Assembly: GCA_036376245.1 (NCBI GenBank)
Contig: DASVAS010000046.1
Span: 1 to 64,000 of the forward strand
DNA length: 64,000 nucleotides
Source of the DNA: DATARR01 sp036376245
Lineage (GTDB): Bacteria; Acidobacteriota; Thermoanaerobaculia; Multivoradales; UBA5704
Reading direction: 5' to 3'
Made by a program: the position numbers and the translations under genes. Of the stretch, positions 26,587 through 34,061 are shown in pieces (positions within the stretch are counted from its first letter, which is position 1; every line of letters begins with the position of its first letter). The notes below the pieces were generated by a model that was not told the DNA's origin, ran no database searches, and was given only the letters and a program-made list of their open reading frames with translations.

Positions 26587-26994
26587 ATGCGGATGGAACG
26601 TTCGGAGCCCATTCTCCCGGCGCGGGACCTCGAGGAGACGCGCGCCTTTTACGAGCAGCTCGGCTTTGTCTCCTGGCATGGGGGACGAGGAGCCTGGGGG
26701 TACGACATCGTCTCCCGCGGGCACCTCGTGGTTCATTTCTTCGCCGAGCCGGGCTTGGCGCCCGGCGAGAACGAGACGAGCTGCTACTGGCGGGTGAAAG
26801 ACGCGGACCGGTTCTATCAGGAGCTCGCCCGACTCGGCCTGCCCTCGGAAGGCATACCGCGGCTCACCGCGCCGGTGGACCAGCCCTGGGGGATGCGTGA
26901 ATTCACGCTGGTCGATCCATCCGGCAACCTGGTCCGGATCGGCCACGATCTCGACGCCGGCGCCGCGTACGTCCCGCGGGAATCCGGGGTCTGA
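26587..26994 (+). CDS. VOC-superfamily (glyoxalase/bleomycin-resistance-like) protein
   Basis: The 135-residue protein is a single VOC unit with two beta-alpha-beta-beta-beta modules: SEPILPARDLEETRAFYEQL at the N-terminus, and MREFTLVDPSGNLVRIGHDL near the end. The pattern is nearest to bleomycin-binding proteins, but many such genes have other roles. It is divergent from the sigma gene and convergent with 26996-27496 with a 1-nt gap. No operon partners. Confidence 0.88.
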   Translation: MRMERSEPILPARDLEETRAFYEQLGFVSWHGGRGAWGYDIVSRGHLVVHFFAEPGLAPGENETSCYWRVKDADRFYQELARLGLPSEGIPRLTAPVDQPWGMREFTLVDPSGNLVRIGHDLDAGAAYVPRESGV

Positions 26995-26995
26995 C

Positions 26996-27496
26996 TCACA
27001 CCTTCACGTACGTCGTCTCGCGGTGGGACGTCCCCTTCTGGGTCCGCCGCACCCAGCCGTAGGAGATCAGCCGGCGCAGGATGGTGGACATGACCCGGGG
27101 ATCGGCGGGGTGGGGGAGGCCTTTGTAGCGCTGGTCCATCATCTTCGCCAGACTGGTCGGGGTGATGAGCGTGCCGCTCGGCAGGCCCTCGATCACGCGG
27201 TCCGCCAGCCGGCTCCAGACCAGGGGCTTGCCGGGAGGGAGGATCTCCTGGGGCTTCTCCTTCGGCGGTTCCGGAACGGGCGGGGAGTAGCGGGCGGCCA
27301 GCGGCACCGCCGCTTCGGCCGAGCTCCTGAGCGCCTCGTAATGACGGGACAGGTCCGCGAGCTCGGCGGCGTTTGCCTCCCGCTGCTCCCGATGGGCCGC
27401 CTCTTCCCGGGCGTGATAGGCCTCCTTCTCCCGGCAGACCTCCATCTGCGCCTCCAGGTTGGCGAGGATCTGCTGCAAAGTCTGTCCGTCTGACAC
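26996..27496 (-). CDS. Coiled-coil plus winged-helix-like protein next to the 20-bp array
   Basis: The 166-residue protein uses GTG at 27496 with AGGAGG 8 nt upstream. Residues 5-65 are a charged coiled coil (AQMEVCREKEAYHAREEAAH and on), 66-100 a Pro-rich linker, and 105-166 a basic helical domain (SRLADRVIEGLPSGTLITPT...VMSTILRRLISYGWVRR) that reads like a winged helix. The whole plan, DNA-binding head plus coiled coil, recalls KfrA-type or centromere-binding proteins, but I do not recognise a family. Its 5' end lies 32 bp from the first unit of the tandem array (27529), and a GACGC-AAA-GCGTC palindrome at 27512-27524 sits between them. The protein may bind that array. Confidence 0.65.
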   Translation of the reverse strand: MSDGQTLQQILANLEAQMEVCREKEAYHAREEAAHREQREANAAELADLSRHYEALRSSAEAAVPLAARYSPPVPEPPKEKPQEILPPGKPLVWSRLADRVIEGLPSGTLITPTSLAKMMDQRYKGLPHPADPRVMSTILRRLISYGWVRRTQKGTSHRETTYVKV

Positions 27497-27528
27497 GAAG
27501 AGCCCTCCTTTGACGCAAAGCGTCCCCG

Positions 27529-27948
27529 CTTCGCGTCACCCCGTCTTACTACGCGTCACCTCGGCTTGTTTTGCGACACGGCATTCTACTACGCGCCACG
27601 CGGCCCCGCTACGCGTCACCCCAAACCACTACGCGCCATCCAGAATGACTACGCGTCATCCAGGACTACTTTGCGCCACCCCAAACCACTACGCGTCACC
27701 TCATCTTGCTACGCGTCACCCCAATTCACTACGCGCCATCCCAAACGACTATGCGTCACCCCAAACTACTACGCGCCACCTGAAACCAGTACGCGTCACC
27801 CAGGATTACTACGCGCCATCCAGAATTGTTACGCGTCACCCCAAACCACTATGCGTCACCCAGAACCAGTACGCGCCATGGAATCCTGTGTTGACGCGTA
27901 CAATTCCACTACGCGTCACCAAATTCCGCTTCGCGTCAATCTGGCGGG
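27529..27948. repeat. 20-bp tandem array, about 21 units in perfect register
   Basis: From 27529 every 20 bp begins a unit with the 12-bp core CTACGCGYCAYC followed by 8 less conserved bases, often CCAAACCA, CAGAAYYR or CAGGAYTA. About 14 units keep TACGCG exactly; TATGCG, TTCGCG and TTTGCG make up the rest. The T/C at core position 8 alternates in runs. The unit at 27889-27908 carries the core in inverted orientation (TGACGCGTA). Register is lost after 27948, although one more core occurs at 27970. Twenty bp is close to two helical turns, so cores face one side of the helix. All forward frames stay open simply because the units have no stop. Confidence 0.95.
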
Positions 27949-27989
27949 AGAGATGCCGGTCTGGGATTACTACGCGTCAGATAAGCCTG

Positions 27990-28333
27990 GGTGAGGCTTT
28001 GCAGGACTGGGAGCGGCGGCCGATGTCTGTGAGGCCCCGCTCAGGGCTTCTCCAGGCGAAGCCAGAATTGGGGCGGACTCGCAGACCCGTATAGGTCCCT
28101 GCCCCGTATAGGTCCCTGCCGGGTTTGTGGCCGGAAGGAGTCTTAGACGGCGTTGTTCGCGCGGTTGACGGAATCTTGGACCGGGCTTAGCATGAGGTAA
28201 GTAGTTGTGGCCGAAGGATCTTGGCTGCCTGGAACTGATAGTGGAGTAGATAAGGATGAGGTAAATTGGGGAGGATAAGCTTCCGCGGATAAGTTGACTT
28301 TTGCCCGGTGATTCTGCGGTTGATAGAGAAAAC
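27990..28333. other. Intergenic region between array and nuclease gene
   Basis: No gene seen. It holds a direct repeat of about 15 bp, GTATAGGTCCCTGCC, at 28089 and again 17 bp later. AT content rises from about 28180 on, and a promoter for the next gene probably lies there, but no clear -35/-10 pair can be defended. Confidence 0.5.
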
Positions 28334-29503
28334 ATGAGCGTTGACTACCGAGGAGTGAGTCCCTTCATAAACTACCTTCCACTAGACCTGTTTCACGGGT
28401 TTGTCGGGCGGGGGAGGGAACTCGATTCTCTTCGCAGCGCATTCCTCGGGGGAGTGCGAGGAATACAAGTCGTGGGGCCGGCCGGTTCCGGAAAGACGTC
28501 GTTGGCGCGAGTGTTTGCCGACCGGTTCAAAAAGCAGTTCCCAGGCGGTGTTAGCGCCACAAACGCATCTTGGGCAAAGAGCCCTGATGCTCTTTTCCAT
28601 GTCCTCCCGGATGTGGTCGGTCTAGGACCAAAGCTGCTTGTCGTAGACGACGCGGAAGCGCTCGACGAACTCGGGATCCACCAGCTTCAGGTCGCCTTGC
28701 AGCGCGATCCTCAGCTACGCCTGTTGGTGACATCGCGGCGGCCTCTACCTCTAAGTGCCGATTTTAGGCAGCTAGCGCTCGAAGGACTCAGCAGTACAGA
28801 ATTCGAAGAGCTGCTTCGGCTCAGGAACGCGTTCGAACATGGCCGATTTGACGAGCAACTCGTTGAGCAGTTGTTCCACGTGGCCGGGGGAAACGCTCTC
28901 CTGGCGGATCTGGCCGTGGCTGCTGTTCAACAGGGAGTTGTCGGCTCTTGGGCGGAGCTATTCGATCATCTACGCACCTTTCGGGTGCCCGGCGTTCTGG
29001 GACCCGATGGTCGACCGATTGACATCCAGTCGGAGGAATACCGGCAAGTCGTCATCGACGTCACCGCAGCGAACGATGAGGTTCTGCGGCTACTCCAGAA
29101 GGAGCCAGGCTTGGCGTGGCGACTTCCACCACGCAGATTCGAAGAGATCGTGGCTGAGATTCTCAATAGACAGGGCTACCAAATAGAACTCACCCCGGCA
29201 TCCAGAGACGGCGGCTTCGACATCTACGCGGCTCGGCAGGATGGCCTTGGCAAGTTCCTGTACTTGGTCGAGTGCAAGCGATATGTGCCGCCGAACAAAG
29301 TTGGAGTCGAAATCGTTCGCTCGCTATACGGTGTCATCCAAACCCAACGAGCGACTGCAGGGGCGATCGTGACGACGTCGTTCTTCACCAACGGGGCCCA
29401 GGAATTTCAGCGACAGGTGCAGCACCAACTGCACCTTCACGACTACCTGGTACTACAGAGGTGGATCAAGGACTTTCCAATCACGCGCATGGAGGCAACC
29501 TAA
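28334..29503 (+). CDS. STAND/AAA NTPase fused to Mrr-type restriction endonuclease domain
   Basis: The 389-residue protein has a P-loop NTPase in front: Walker A GPAGSGKTSLARVF, Walker B KLLVVDDAEAL and the sensor-like LLVTSRRPLPLS. From about residue 255 it has an Mrr-like nuclease: RRFEEIVAEILNRQGYQIEL, then DGGFDIYA and VECKRY, giving the D...ExK-type active site in the ECK form. Mrr enzymes cut modified or foreign DNA. Base composition is clearly lower in GC than neighbours and codon use is mixed, so transfer is likely. The ATG at 28334 is chosen because it starts at a conserved-looking sequence; a TTG 33 nt upstream is possible. Probably a stand-alone defence protein. Confidence 0.82.
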   Translation: MSVDYRGVSPFINYLPLDLFHGFVGRGRELDSLRSAFLGGVRGIQVVGPAGSGKTSLARVFADRFKKQFPGGVSATNASWAKSPDALFHVLPDVVGLGPKLLVVDDAEALDELGIHQLQVALQRDPQLRLLVTSRRPLPLSADFRQLALEGLSSTEFEELLRLRNAFEHGRFDEQLVEQLFHVAGGNALLADLAVAAVQQGVVGSWAELFDHLRTFRVPGVLGPDGRPIDIQSEEYRQVVIDVTAANDEVLRLLQKEPGLAWRLPPRRFEEIVAEILNRQGYQIELTPASRDGGFDIYAARQDGLGKFLYLVECKRYVPPNKVGVEIVRSLYGVIQTQRATAGAIVTTSFFTNGAQEFQRQVQHQLHLHDYLVLQRWIKDFPITRMEAT

Positions 29504-29575
29504 CAATAGCATGCAGCGGACGGCGCTGCGCACAACTGCGGCGGCGACACTCCGGTCCATATTGGAGCAGGGGTC

Positions 29576-29695
29576 ATGCTTACCGAAGCCGAAACATGGT
29601 CCTTCGGTTTCCGCCGCTATGCCTTTGTAGGCTACGCTGGAGCTACAGATCCAGTGATTCCTCCGCCACAGTGGCGTACTACAACCGAGAGATAG
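29576..29695 (+). CDS. Possible 39-residue peptide
   Basis: An ATG with GGAGCAGGGG in front opens a frame encoding MLTEAETWSFGFRRYAFVGY and 19 more residues, ending TAG at 29693. It is too short to judge and no homology can be claimed, but it lies in the otherwise empty 216 nt between the nuclease gene and the double-glycine peptide. Confidence 0.25.
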   Translation: MLTEAETWSFGFRRYAFVGYAGATDPVIPPPQWRTTTER

Positions 29696-29719
29696 ACTCT
29701 CTCAGAAAGGATGAGAAAC

Positions 29720-29857
29720 ATGCCTGAGAGCCAGAACCCCGAAGTAGAAGTCGAGACCCTCAACGACGAAGTTCTCGACTCGGTTAGCGGCGGGAGCGAA
29801 GACGTGCCGGTACAGGAGCCTAACACCCTGGTACGGGAACCTAACACCCTGGATTAA
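29720..29857 (+). CDS. 45-residue double-glycine-leader peptide (candidate RiPP precursor)
   Basis: The peptide starts MPESQNPEVEVETLNDEVLD and continues SVSGGSEDVPVQ. The segment LNDEVLDSVSGG matches the double-glycine leader end (acidic, L-x-x-V-x-G-G) used by peptidase-C39-type exporters. The 20 residues after GG hold a direct repeat, EPNTLVR and EPNTLD. A ribosome site AGAAAGGA sits 8 nt upstream. No maturation enzyme or C39 transporter is adjacent; the next gene (29962) is of unknown function. The core has no Cys, Ser is rare, and Thr occurs in each repeat. Confidence 0.6.
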   Translation: MPESQNPEVEVETLNDEVLDSVSGGSEDVPVQEPNTLVREPNTLD

Positions 29858-29961
29858 GCTCAGGGGAAAATAGTTCCAGCGGATCATGAGCCAGGCGCCC
29901 GGAGGCTCGGTAAGCCCCATGGCTATCCCCTTCCAGGCGCCTGACATGCCGGAGTTGGAGG

Positions 29962-30621
29962 ATGACCGAGAAAGACTTTAGCGATCTGGCTGCGGATATT
30001 GATCGGCTACGCGAGAGCGTTGTCCAGCTTCAGCGCCGTGCTGTCGCGCAGATCGGCGGACGGCGCCGCTCGGAGCCGCCTTTGGACTCCTCGGTGAAGA
30101 CTCCCGTCTCGCTCCTTCGCTGGCAATGGTCCAGAGACGCCGCCACTCTCGTCCCGGGCTCGACTGAATTCCACCTGTTCGAACGCGAGAGGAACCCGAA
30201 CGGCCCGCCATACTGGCTGCCTGACGTCCCCGTTCATGGTTACTTCGATTGCATTGGCGGCGCTTTCCTCGCGCTCTACCGGACGCCCGATGACGACAGC
30301 ATCCTCTGGTTTCAACTCGACGGTCACCAGATCGCTCTTACAGAGGCCGTCTCGAGCAAGTTCAGCCCGCTCTTTGCCGACGACGAGCCACGGCTCGAAA
30401 GTGCCGACGTCGAGCGCCGGTTCCAGCTCTTTGAAGGCGATACCCTTCTTGTCGACCACTCGTATCGTCTCGACGACCGCGAGAAGCGGCTGTACTTCGG
30501 CATCGATCCCTTCCCGAGCTGGCCTGACGAAGAGGCGAGCTACGACCTCTTCTACTTCCTCCACCAGATTCTCCAGGCCGCCCGCCTGAGCGGTGTCTTC
30601 AAGGCTCCGCCGCAGCGCTGA
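29962..30621 (+). CDS. Unknown protein, possible partner of the 45-residue peptide
   Basis: The 219-residue protein begins with a short coiled coil (MTEKDFSDLAADIDRLRESV) and then a soluble beta/alpha region rich in aromatic residues (YWLPDVPVHGYFDCIGGAF; FGIDPFPSWPDEEASYDLFY). There are no signal, membrane helices or known motifs. It lies 104 nt after the double-glycine peptide on the same strand. I recognise no family. Confidence 0.6.
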   Translation: MTEKDFSDLAADIDRLRESVVQLQRRAVAQIGGRRRSEPPLDSSVKTPVSLLRWQWSRDAATLVPGSTEFHLFERERNPNGPPYWLPDVPVHGYFDCIGGAFLALYRTPDDDSILWFQLDGHQIALTEAVSSKFSPLFADDEPRLESADVERRFQLFEGDTLLVDHSYRLDDREKRLYFGIDPFPSWPDEEASYDLFYFLHQILQAARLSGVFKAPPQR

Positions 30622-30705
30622 GGTGCGCGGGCTCGTGCGATGGTGTTCCGAGCCTGCCTGGCATAGAATCATCTCCTTTCCGCACGTTCCGAAAGGAGAG
30701 AGACC

Positions 30706-31032
30706 ATGAAGAAAGTCCCCGTCTTCCTCGCCCTGCTCCTTCTCTGTGCCGCGTCCGCTTTCGCGGACTGCAGTACCCTGACGAACATCACCGAGGTCGT
30801 GCCGGCGCTCCACGTGGGGGAGACCGTGCACTTCGACTTCGAGTTCATCGGCGGGACGGAGCCGTACCACTACGCGCTCGTCGCCGGCGAGCTGCCGCCG
30901 GGCGTCAATCTCACCGGCTCCGGCGGTCTGCGCGGCAAGGTGAAGGGGGCCGGCTTTTTCGACGCCTTCGTCCAGGTGACCGACGCCGCCGGCTGCACGC
31001 TCACCGTCGCCTACAACATCCAGGTGGAGTGA
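30706..31032 (+). CDS. Small secreted Ig-like (putative-Ig/cadherin-like) domain protein
   Basis: The 108-residue product has a signal peptide (MKKVPVFLALLLLCAASAFA) and one Ig-like beta-sandwich of the putative Ig type: TEPYHYALVAGELPPGVNLT followed by GSGGLRGKVKGAGFFDAFVQVTDAAG, the usual signature of bacterial He_PIG domains. AAGGAGAGAGACC precedes the ATG. Its last 48 bp, including the stop and following bases, recur at 31947-31994. Confidence 0.78.
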   Translation: MKKVPVFLALLLLCAASAFADCSTLTNITEVVPALHVGETVHFDFEFIGGTEPYHYALVAGELPPGVNLTGSGGLRGKVKGAGFFDAFVQVTDAAGCTLTVAYNIQVE

Positions 31033-31095
31033 CGTCCGCCGGAGGACTGGGAGAGGCAGCCGATCTCGATTAGACGCATCACCTTGGAGGGCACT

Positions 31096-31920
31096 ATGTG
31101 GATCTTTTTCGCGCTGGTCCTGACCGCGTTCTCCCAGACGACAGAACAATCCACCGCGGCGGAGCAGCCAGGCGCGCCTCCTGCCGCGGAGAGCTCCTAT
31201 TCCAAGAAGGAGCGGATCGCGTTGTGCAAGAAGAAGCAGAACGTTCCCCGCGGGCCTTCGGAACCTCAACCGCTGACGATCGAAGGGGAGGTCGTTCGGC
31301 CCACGATCCTCCATCAAGTGAAACCTGTACACGCCTCTCCCCCGGCCCCCGGTACCGTCATCCTGCAGATCGTCGTCGATGAGGATGGATGCGTGCGGGA
31401 TCCGAGCATCCTGCAAGGGGTCAACAAGTACCGGGCCGCGGCGGACCTGAAGGCGGTCCGGCAATGGGTTTTCCTGCCGGCGACCCTCGACGGCAAGCCG
31501 GTCAGCGTCACCTATGTCCTTACGGTCAAAGTGTCAAGGGGATACGGGCCGCCTCCTGAACAGCTTTTGGAGCAAGGCGCGGGGTGGACCCGTCCCGCCG
31601 ACAGCCAGGATGAAGTTTTTGTGTTCAACATCTATAGAACTGGCAGCGAGTCGCTGCCGCGGACGCTCGAGGGCTGTGACTACTTGGGCTCTGTCTCGGC
31701 GACGGTTCCCGGAATCGATACGTCACAGAGTATCGGGCTCTTCAATCCTGGTGCGGTGCTACCCACGATCAAGGCTCGTGCCGCGCGCAAATCAGCAAAC
31801 ACCGTCGTGGTGTCCTTTGTCCCGGGAGCGTCGGAGTATGGACGCAGCACATTGCGCGGCACTGCCTTTCGCTGCGGGGACCAGTCATTGCCGCCGGAGC
31901 TCGGTGAGCCGCTCCGATGA
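31096..31920 (+). CDS. TonB-family C-terminal domain protein (energy transducer-like)
   Basis: The 274-residue protein has a short N-terminal hydrophobic stretch (MWIFFALVLTAFS) and a TonB C-terminal domain at about 75-155: VILQIVVDEDGCVRDPSILQ, AAADLKAVRQWVFLPATLDG, KPVSVTYVLTVKV. A further 120-residue C-terminal region follows that is not part of TonB. The start at 31096 has TTGGAGG 8 nt upstream. A true transducer needs an N-terminal helix long enough to reach ExbB; the one here is short and resembles a signal peptide, so it may be a secreted relative. Confidence 0.78.
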   Translation: MWIFFALVLTAFSQTTEQSTAAEQPGAPPAAESSYSKKERIALCKKKQNVPRGPSEPQPLTIEGEVVRPTILHQVKPVHASPPAPGTVILQIVVDEDGCVRDPSILQGVNKYRAAADLKAVRQWVFLPATLDGKPVSVTYVLTVKVSRGYGPPPEQLLEQGAGWTRPADSQDEVFVFNIYRTGSESLPRTLEGCDYLGSVSATVPGIDTSQSIGLFNPGAVLPTIKARAARKSANTVVVSFVPGASEYGRSTLRGTAFRCGDQSLPPELGEPLR

Positions 31921-31946
31921 CAGCGCGCCTCTCAGCCCGGCCCACC

Positions 31947-31994
31947 GCACGCTCAGCGTCGCCCGCGACGTCCAGGTGGAGTGACGTCCGCCGG
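31947..31994 (+). pseudogene. Duplicated 3' end of the Ig-like gene
   Basis: This 48-bp stretch repeats 30995-31042 with a few changes. Read in frame it gives TLSVARDVQVE and stop, against TLTVAYNIQVE in the intact gene, and the identity continues past the stop (GACGTCCGCCGG). Only the tail survives, so it is a remnant of a tandem copy. Confidence 0.8.
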
Positions 31995-32080
31995 CGCGGC
32001 TCTGTCGGAGGACCCACACCGGAAATCCGCGTCCGCCTTCCGCTCCGTATCATTCCTGGGTACTTGTGGAGGGTCCGGCT

Positions 32081-32458
32081 ATGAAGAAGCTCGCTCTCGC
32101 AGTCTTCGCCGTCTTCGTCCTCGTAGGGCTGCCGGCTGTCGCCTCGACGCCGACGCCGGGCGGCAACGCCTGGGACACCAGCGATCCCGCGACGGCGGTG
32201 ACGCGCACCGTCGAGGCGCGGATCGTGGAGGTCCGGGAGAACCGGACGCTCGTCGTGGTCGACAAGGACGAGCGCCAGCACGTGATTCAGCTCTCCGAGA
32301 AGGTCGAGATCCGGGCGCAGTCCAAGAAGGACTTCGACGGTCTGAAGAAGCTCGACTTCGGACATCTGCGCGAGGGGCACCGCCTCAAGCTGACGTTCTA
32401 CGCCGACAGCGGCCAGCTCGTCCGCATCCAGGTCCAGAAGGCCGACAAGGTAGGCTGA
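32081..32458 (+). CDS. Small secreted protein with possible OB-like domain
   Basis: The 125-residue protein has a signal peptide (MKKLALAVFAVFVLVGLPAVA). The mature part is beta-rich (VEARIVEVRENRTLVVVDKD; RLKLTFYADSGQLVRIQVQK), which is compatible with an OB-like barrel. Many acidobacterial genomes carry short secreted proteins of this style; I know no function. The next gene begins 10 nt downstream. Confidence 0.7.
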   Translation: MKKLALAVFAVFVLVGLPAVASTPTPGGNAWDTSDPATAVTRTVEARIVEVRENRTLVVVDKDERQHVIQLSEKVEIRAQSKKDFDGLKKLDFGHLREGHRLKLTFYADSGQLVRIQVQKADKVG

Positions 32459-32468
32459 GCGGAGCGCC

Positions 32469-33866
32469 GTGGCCCGGCTGCGCGGGTGGTTCCTCGCGGG
32501 TCTGGGCCTCGCCTCGGCCGCCGCCTGGGCCTGGCTGGCCCGAGGGTTCCCGGCCACCAGCTCGCGCCGGGACGTCCTGACCTTCCTCGCGGTCATCGCC
32601 GTCCTCTTCCTCTTTTCGACGGTGGCCCTGCCCGTGGCCCGTCGCCTGCCACCGCGGGCGGCCCTGCGCCAGATCCTCCTCTTCGCGGCGCTCTTCCGGA
32701 TCCTCCTCCTCTTCGCCGGCCTGCCTCCGGGGGAGCCGTTGCGCGACGACCTCGCCGGCCGGCGCGTCGCGTACTCCCGCTTCCTCCTCTATGACGACGA
32801 CGTCTGGCGCTACCTCTGGGACGGCTACGTCGTCTCCGCCGGGCTCGACCCCTACGCCCGCAGTCCCCAGGAGATCCGCGACCGGTACGACGACGGCGCC
32901 GCGGCCCCGGCGGAGGAGGCGATCCTGGACGGCCCGCTCGCCTTCGACGTGCTGGACAACGTCCGTTTCTCCTCCTACCGCACGGTCTATCCGCCGCTGG
33001 CGCAGCTCACTTTCGGGCTGACGAATCGCCTGGCGCCCGGGAGCGTCTTCGTCTGGAAGCTCCTGGTGGCGCTCTTCGACTTCGGGACCTGCCTGCTGCT
33101 GGCGCGGCTGCTGGTCCGTCTCGGCCGGGGTCCCGAAGCCTGCGTGCTCTACGCCTGGAGCCCGCTGGCGGTCAAGGAGCTTGCCGGCTCGGGGCACGTG
33201 GACGCGGTGATGATCTTCTTCCTGGTCCTGGCCGCCGAGCGCATGCTGGCGGGATGGCAGAGGACCGGGCTTGGAGCGTATGCGGCGAGCGTCCTCGCCA
33301 AGCTGGGGACCCTGCCGCTGGCGCCGCTCTTCCTGCGCCGCGCCCGGCCCGGGACGTGGTGGGCGCCGGTGGTCGTCGGACTGGCGATCGTCCTGCCGTT
33401 CTGGAGAGGCCTGCCCAACCTCGCGTCGGCCCTCGGAGCCTTCGGCGGGGACTGGACGTTCAATCCCGGCCCCTGGCTTCTGATCGCCCGCGCCTTCGAT
33501 CTCCTCGGCGCCGGCGATCCCGAGGCCGCCGCTCACCTGGTGACGAAGGCGCTCACGCTGATCCTGGTGCTGATCGTCACGTTCCGGGTCCGTCCGTCGG
33601 ACGACCGGAGCTGGATTCTGGGGATCTTCCTCGCGCTCGCCGGAGTCGTGCTCCTCAACGCGGTGGTGACGCCGTGGTATCTGCTCTGGGTCCTGCCCTT
33701 CGCCGTCGCGTCCGGCGTGCGGTCGTGGGAGGTGCTGACGGCGCTGTCTTTCCTCTCGTACCTCGTCTACGCCGAGCACGCGGAGCACGCGTGGTGGTTG
33801 TGGGTGGAGTACGGGGGATTCGCGTTGGCGGCGGCGGTGGAGTGGGGGAGGCAAGGGAGAAGTTAG
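32469..33866 (+). CDS. GT-C type membrane glycosyltransferase (GT87/DUF2029-like)
   Basis: This 465-residue polytopic protein has about 10-12 hydrophobic helices (for example LTFLAVIAVLFLFSTVALPV). The first extracytoplasmic loop holds DDDVWRYLWDGYVVSAGLDP, with the acidic motif typical of polyprenol-phosphate-sugar-dependent GT-C enzymes, and YPPLAQLTF and YAWSPLAVKELAGSGHVDAV are characteristic of the GT87/mannosyltransferase group. It would transfer a sugar to a lipid or glycan outside the inner membrane. It starts with GTG at 32469. It ends at an inverted repeat of 9-bp units. Confidence 0.85.
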   Translation: MARLRGWFLAGLGLASAAAWAWLARGFPATSSRRDVLTFLAVIAVLFLFSTVALPVARRLPPRAALRQILLFAALFRILLLFAGLPPGEPLRDDLAGRRVAYSRFLLYDDDVWRYLWDGYVVSAGLDPYARSPQEIRDRYDDGAAAPAEEAILDGPLAFDVLDNVRFSSYRTVYPPLAQLTFGLTNRLAPGSVFVWKLLVALFDFGTCLLLARLLVRLGRGPEACVLYAWSPLAVKELAGSGHVDAVMIFFLVLAAERMLAGWQRTGLGAYAASVLAKLGTLPLAPLFLRRARPGTWWAPVVVGLAIVLPFWRGLPNLASALGAFGGDWTFNPGPWLLIARAFDLLGAGDPEAAAHLVTKALTLILVLIVTFRVRPSDDRSWILGIFLALAGVVLLNAVVTPWYLLWVLPFAVASGVRSWEVLTALSFLSYLVYAEHAEHAWWLWVEYGGFALAAAVEWGRQGRS

Positions 33867-33977
33867 CCAAGGACACCAGGGACACCAAGGACACCAGGGA
33901 CCTCAAGGACGGCTCCTTTGCCCGTCCTTGTTGTCCTTGAAGTCCTTGGTGTCCCTGGTGTCCTTGGTGTCCTTGGG
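33867..33977. repeat. Second inverted repeat built of 9-bp GGAC units
   Basis: Left arm 33867-33913 consists of GGACACCAG/GGACACCAA units; right arm 33923-33977 is their complement with one unit more. The loop is about 9 nt. Same architecture as 14966-15062 although the filler bases differ. It lies straight after the glycosyltransferase stop. Confidence 0.85.
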
Positions 33978-33991
33978 CTTCTTCTGACAAA

Positions 33992-34060
33992 CCCTCCCCC
34001 TCTCCCGGTGAGGGAGGGAGGGAGGGGTCGGGAGAGGGGGCCAGGGGTGAGGGGTCAGGC
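33992..34060. repeat. Dispersed GC-rich palindromic repeat, copy A
   Basis: A 5' part CCCCCTCTCCCGG and a 3' part GTCGGGAGAGGGGGCCAG form a hairpin, ending in GGTGAGG. Close copies are at 40491-40652 (two, inverted) and inside the ATPase gene at 41913-41975. Confidence 0.85.
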
Positions 34061-34061
34061 C

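Noticed and set aside
27529..27948. CRISPR array
   Set aside because: Spacers would be 8 bp and similar to one another; no cas genes nearby.
27459..28094. Open frames across the 20-bp array with an apparent 20-residue protein repeat
   Set aside because: Because 20 is not a multiple of 3, every frame reads the same three phases in turn and stays open only since the unit lacks stops. No ribosome site, and the 8-bp parts drift with no codon bias.
31514..31984. Frame ending in TLSVARDVQVE as a full gene
   Set aside because: It overlaps the TonB-like gene in another frame; only the last residues derive from the duplicated Ig-like tail.
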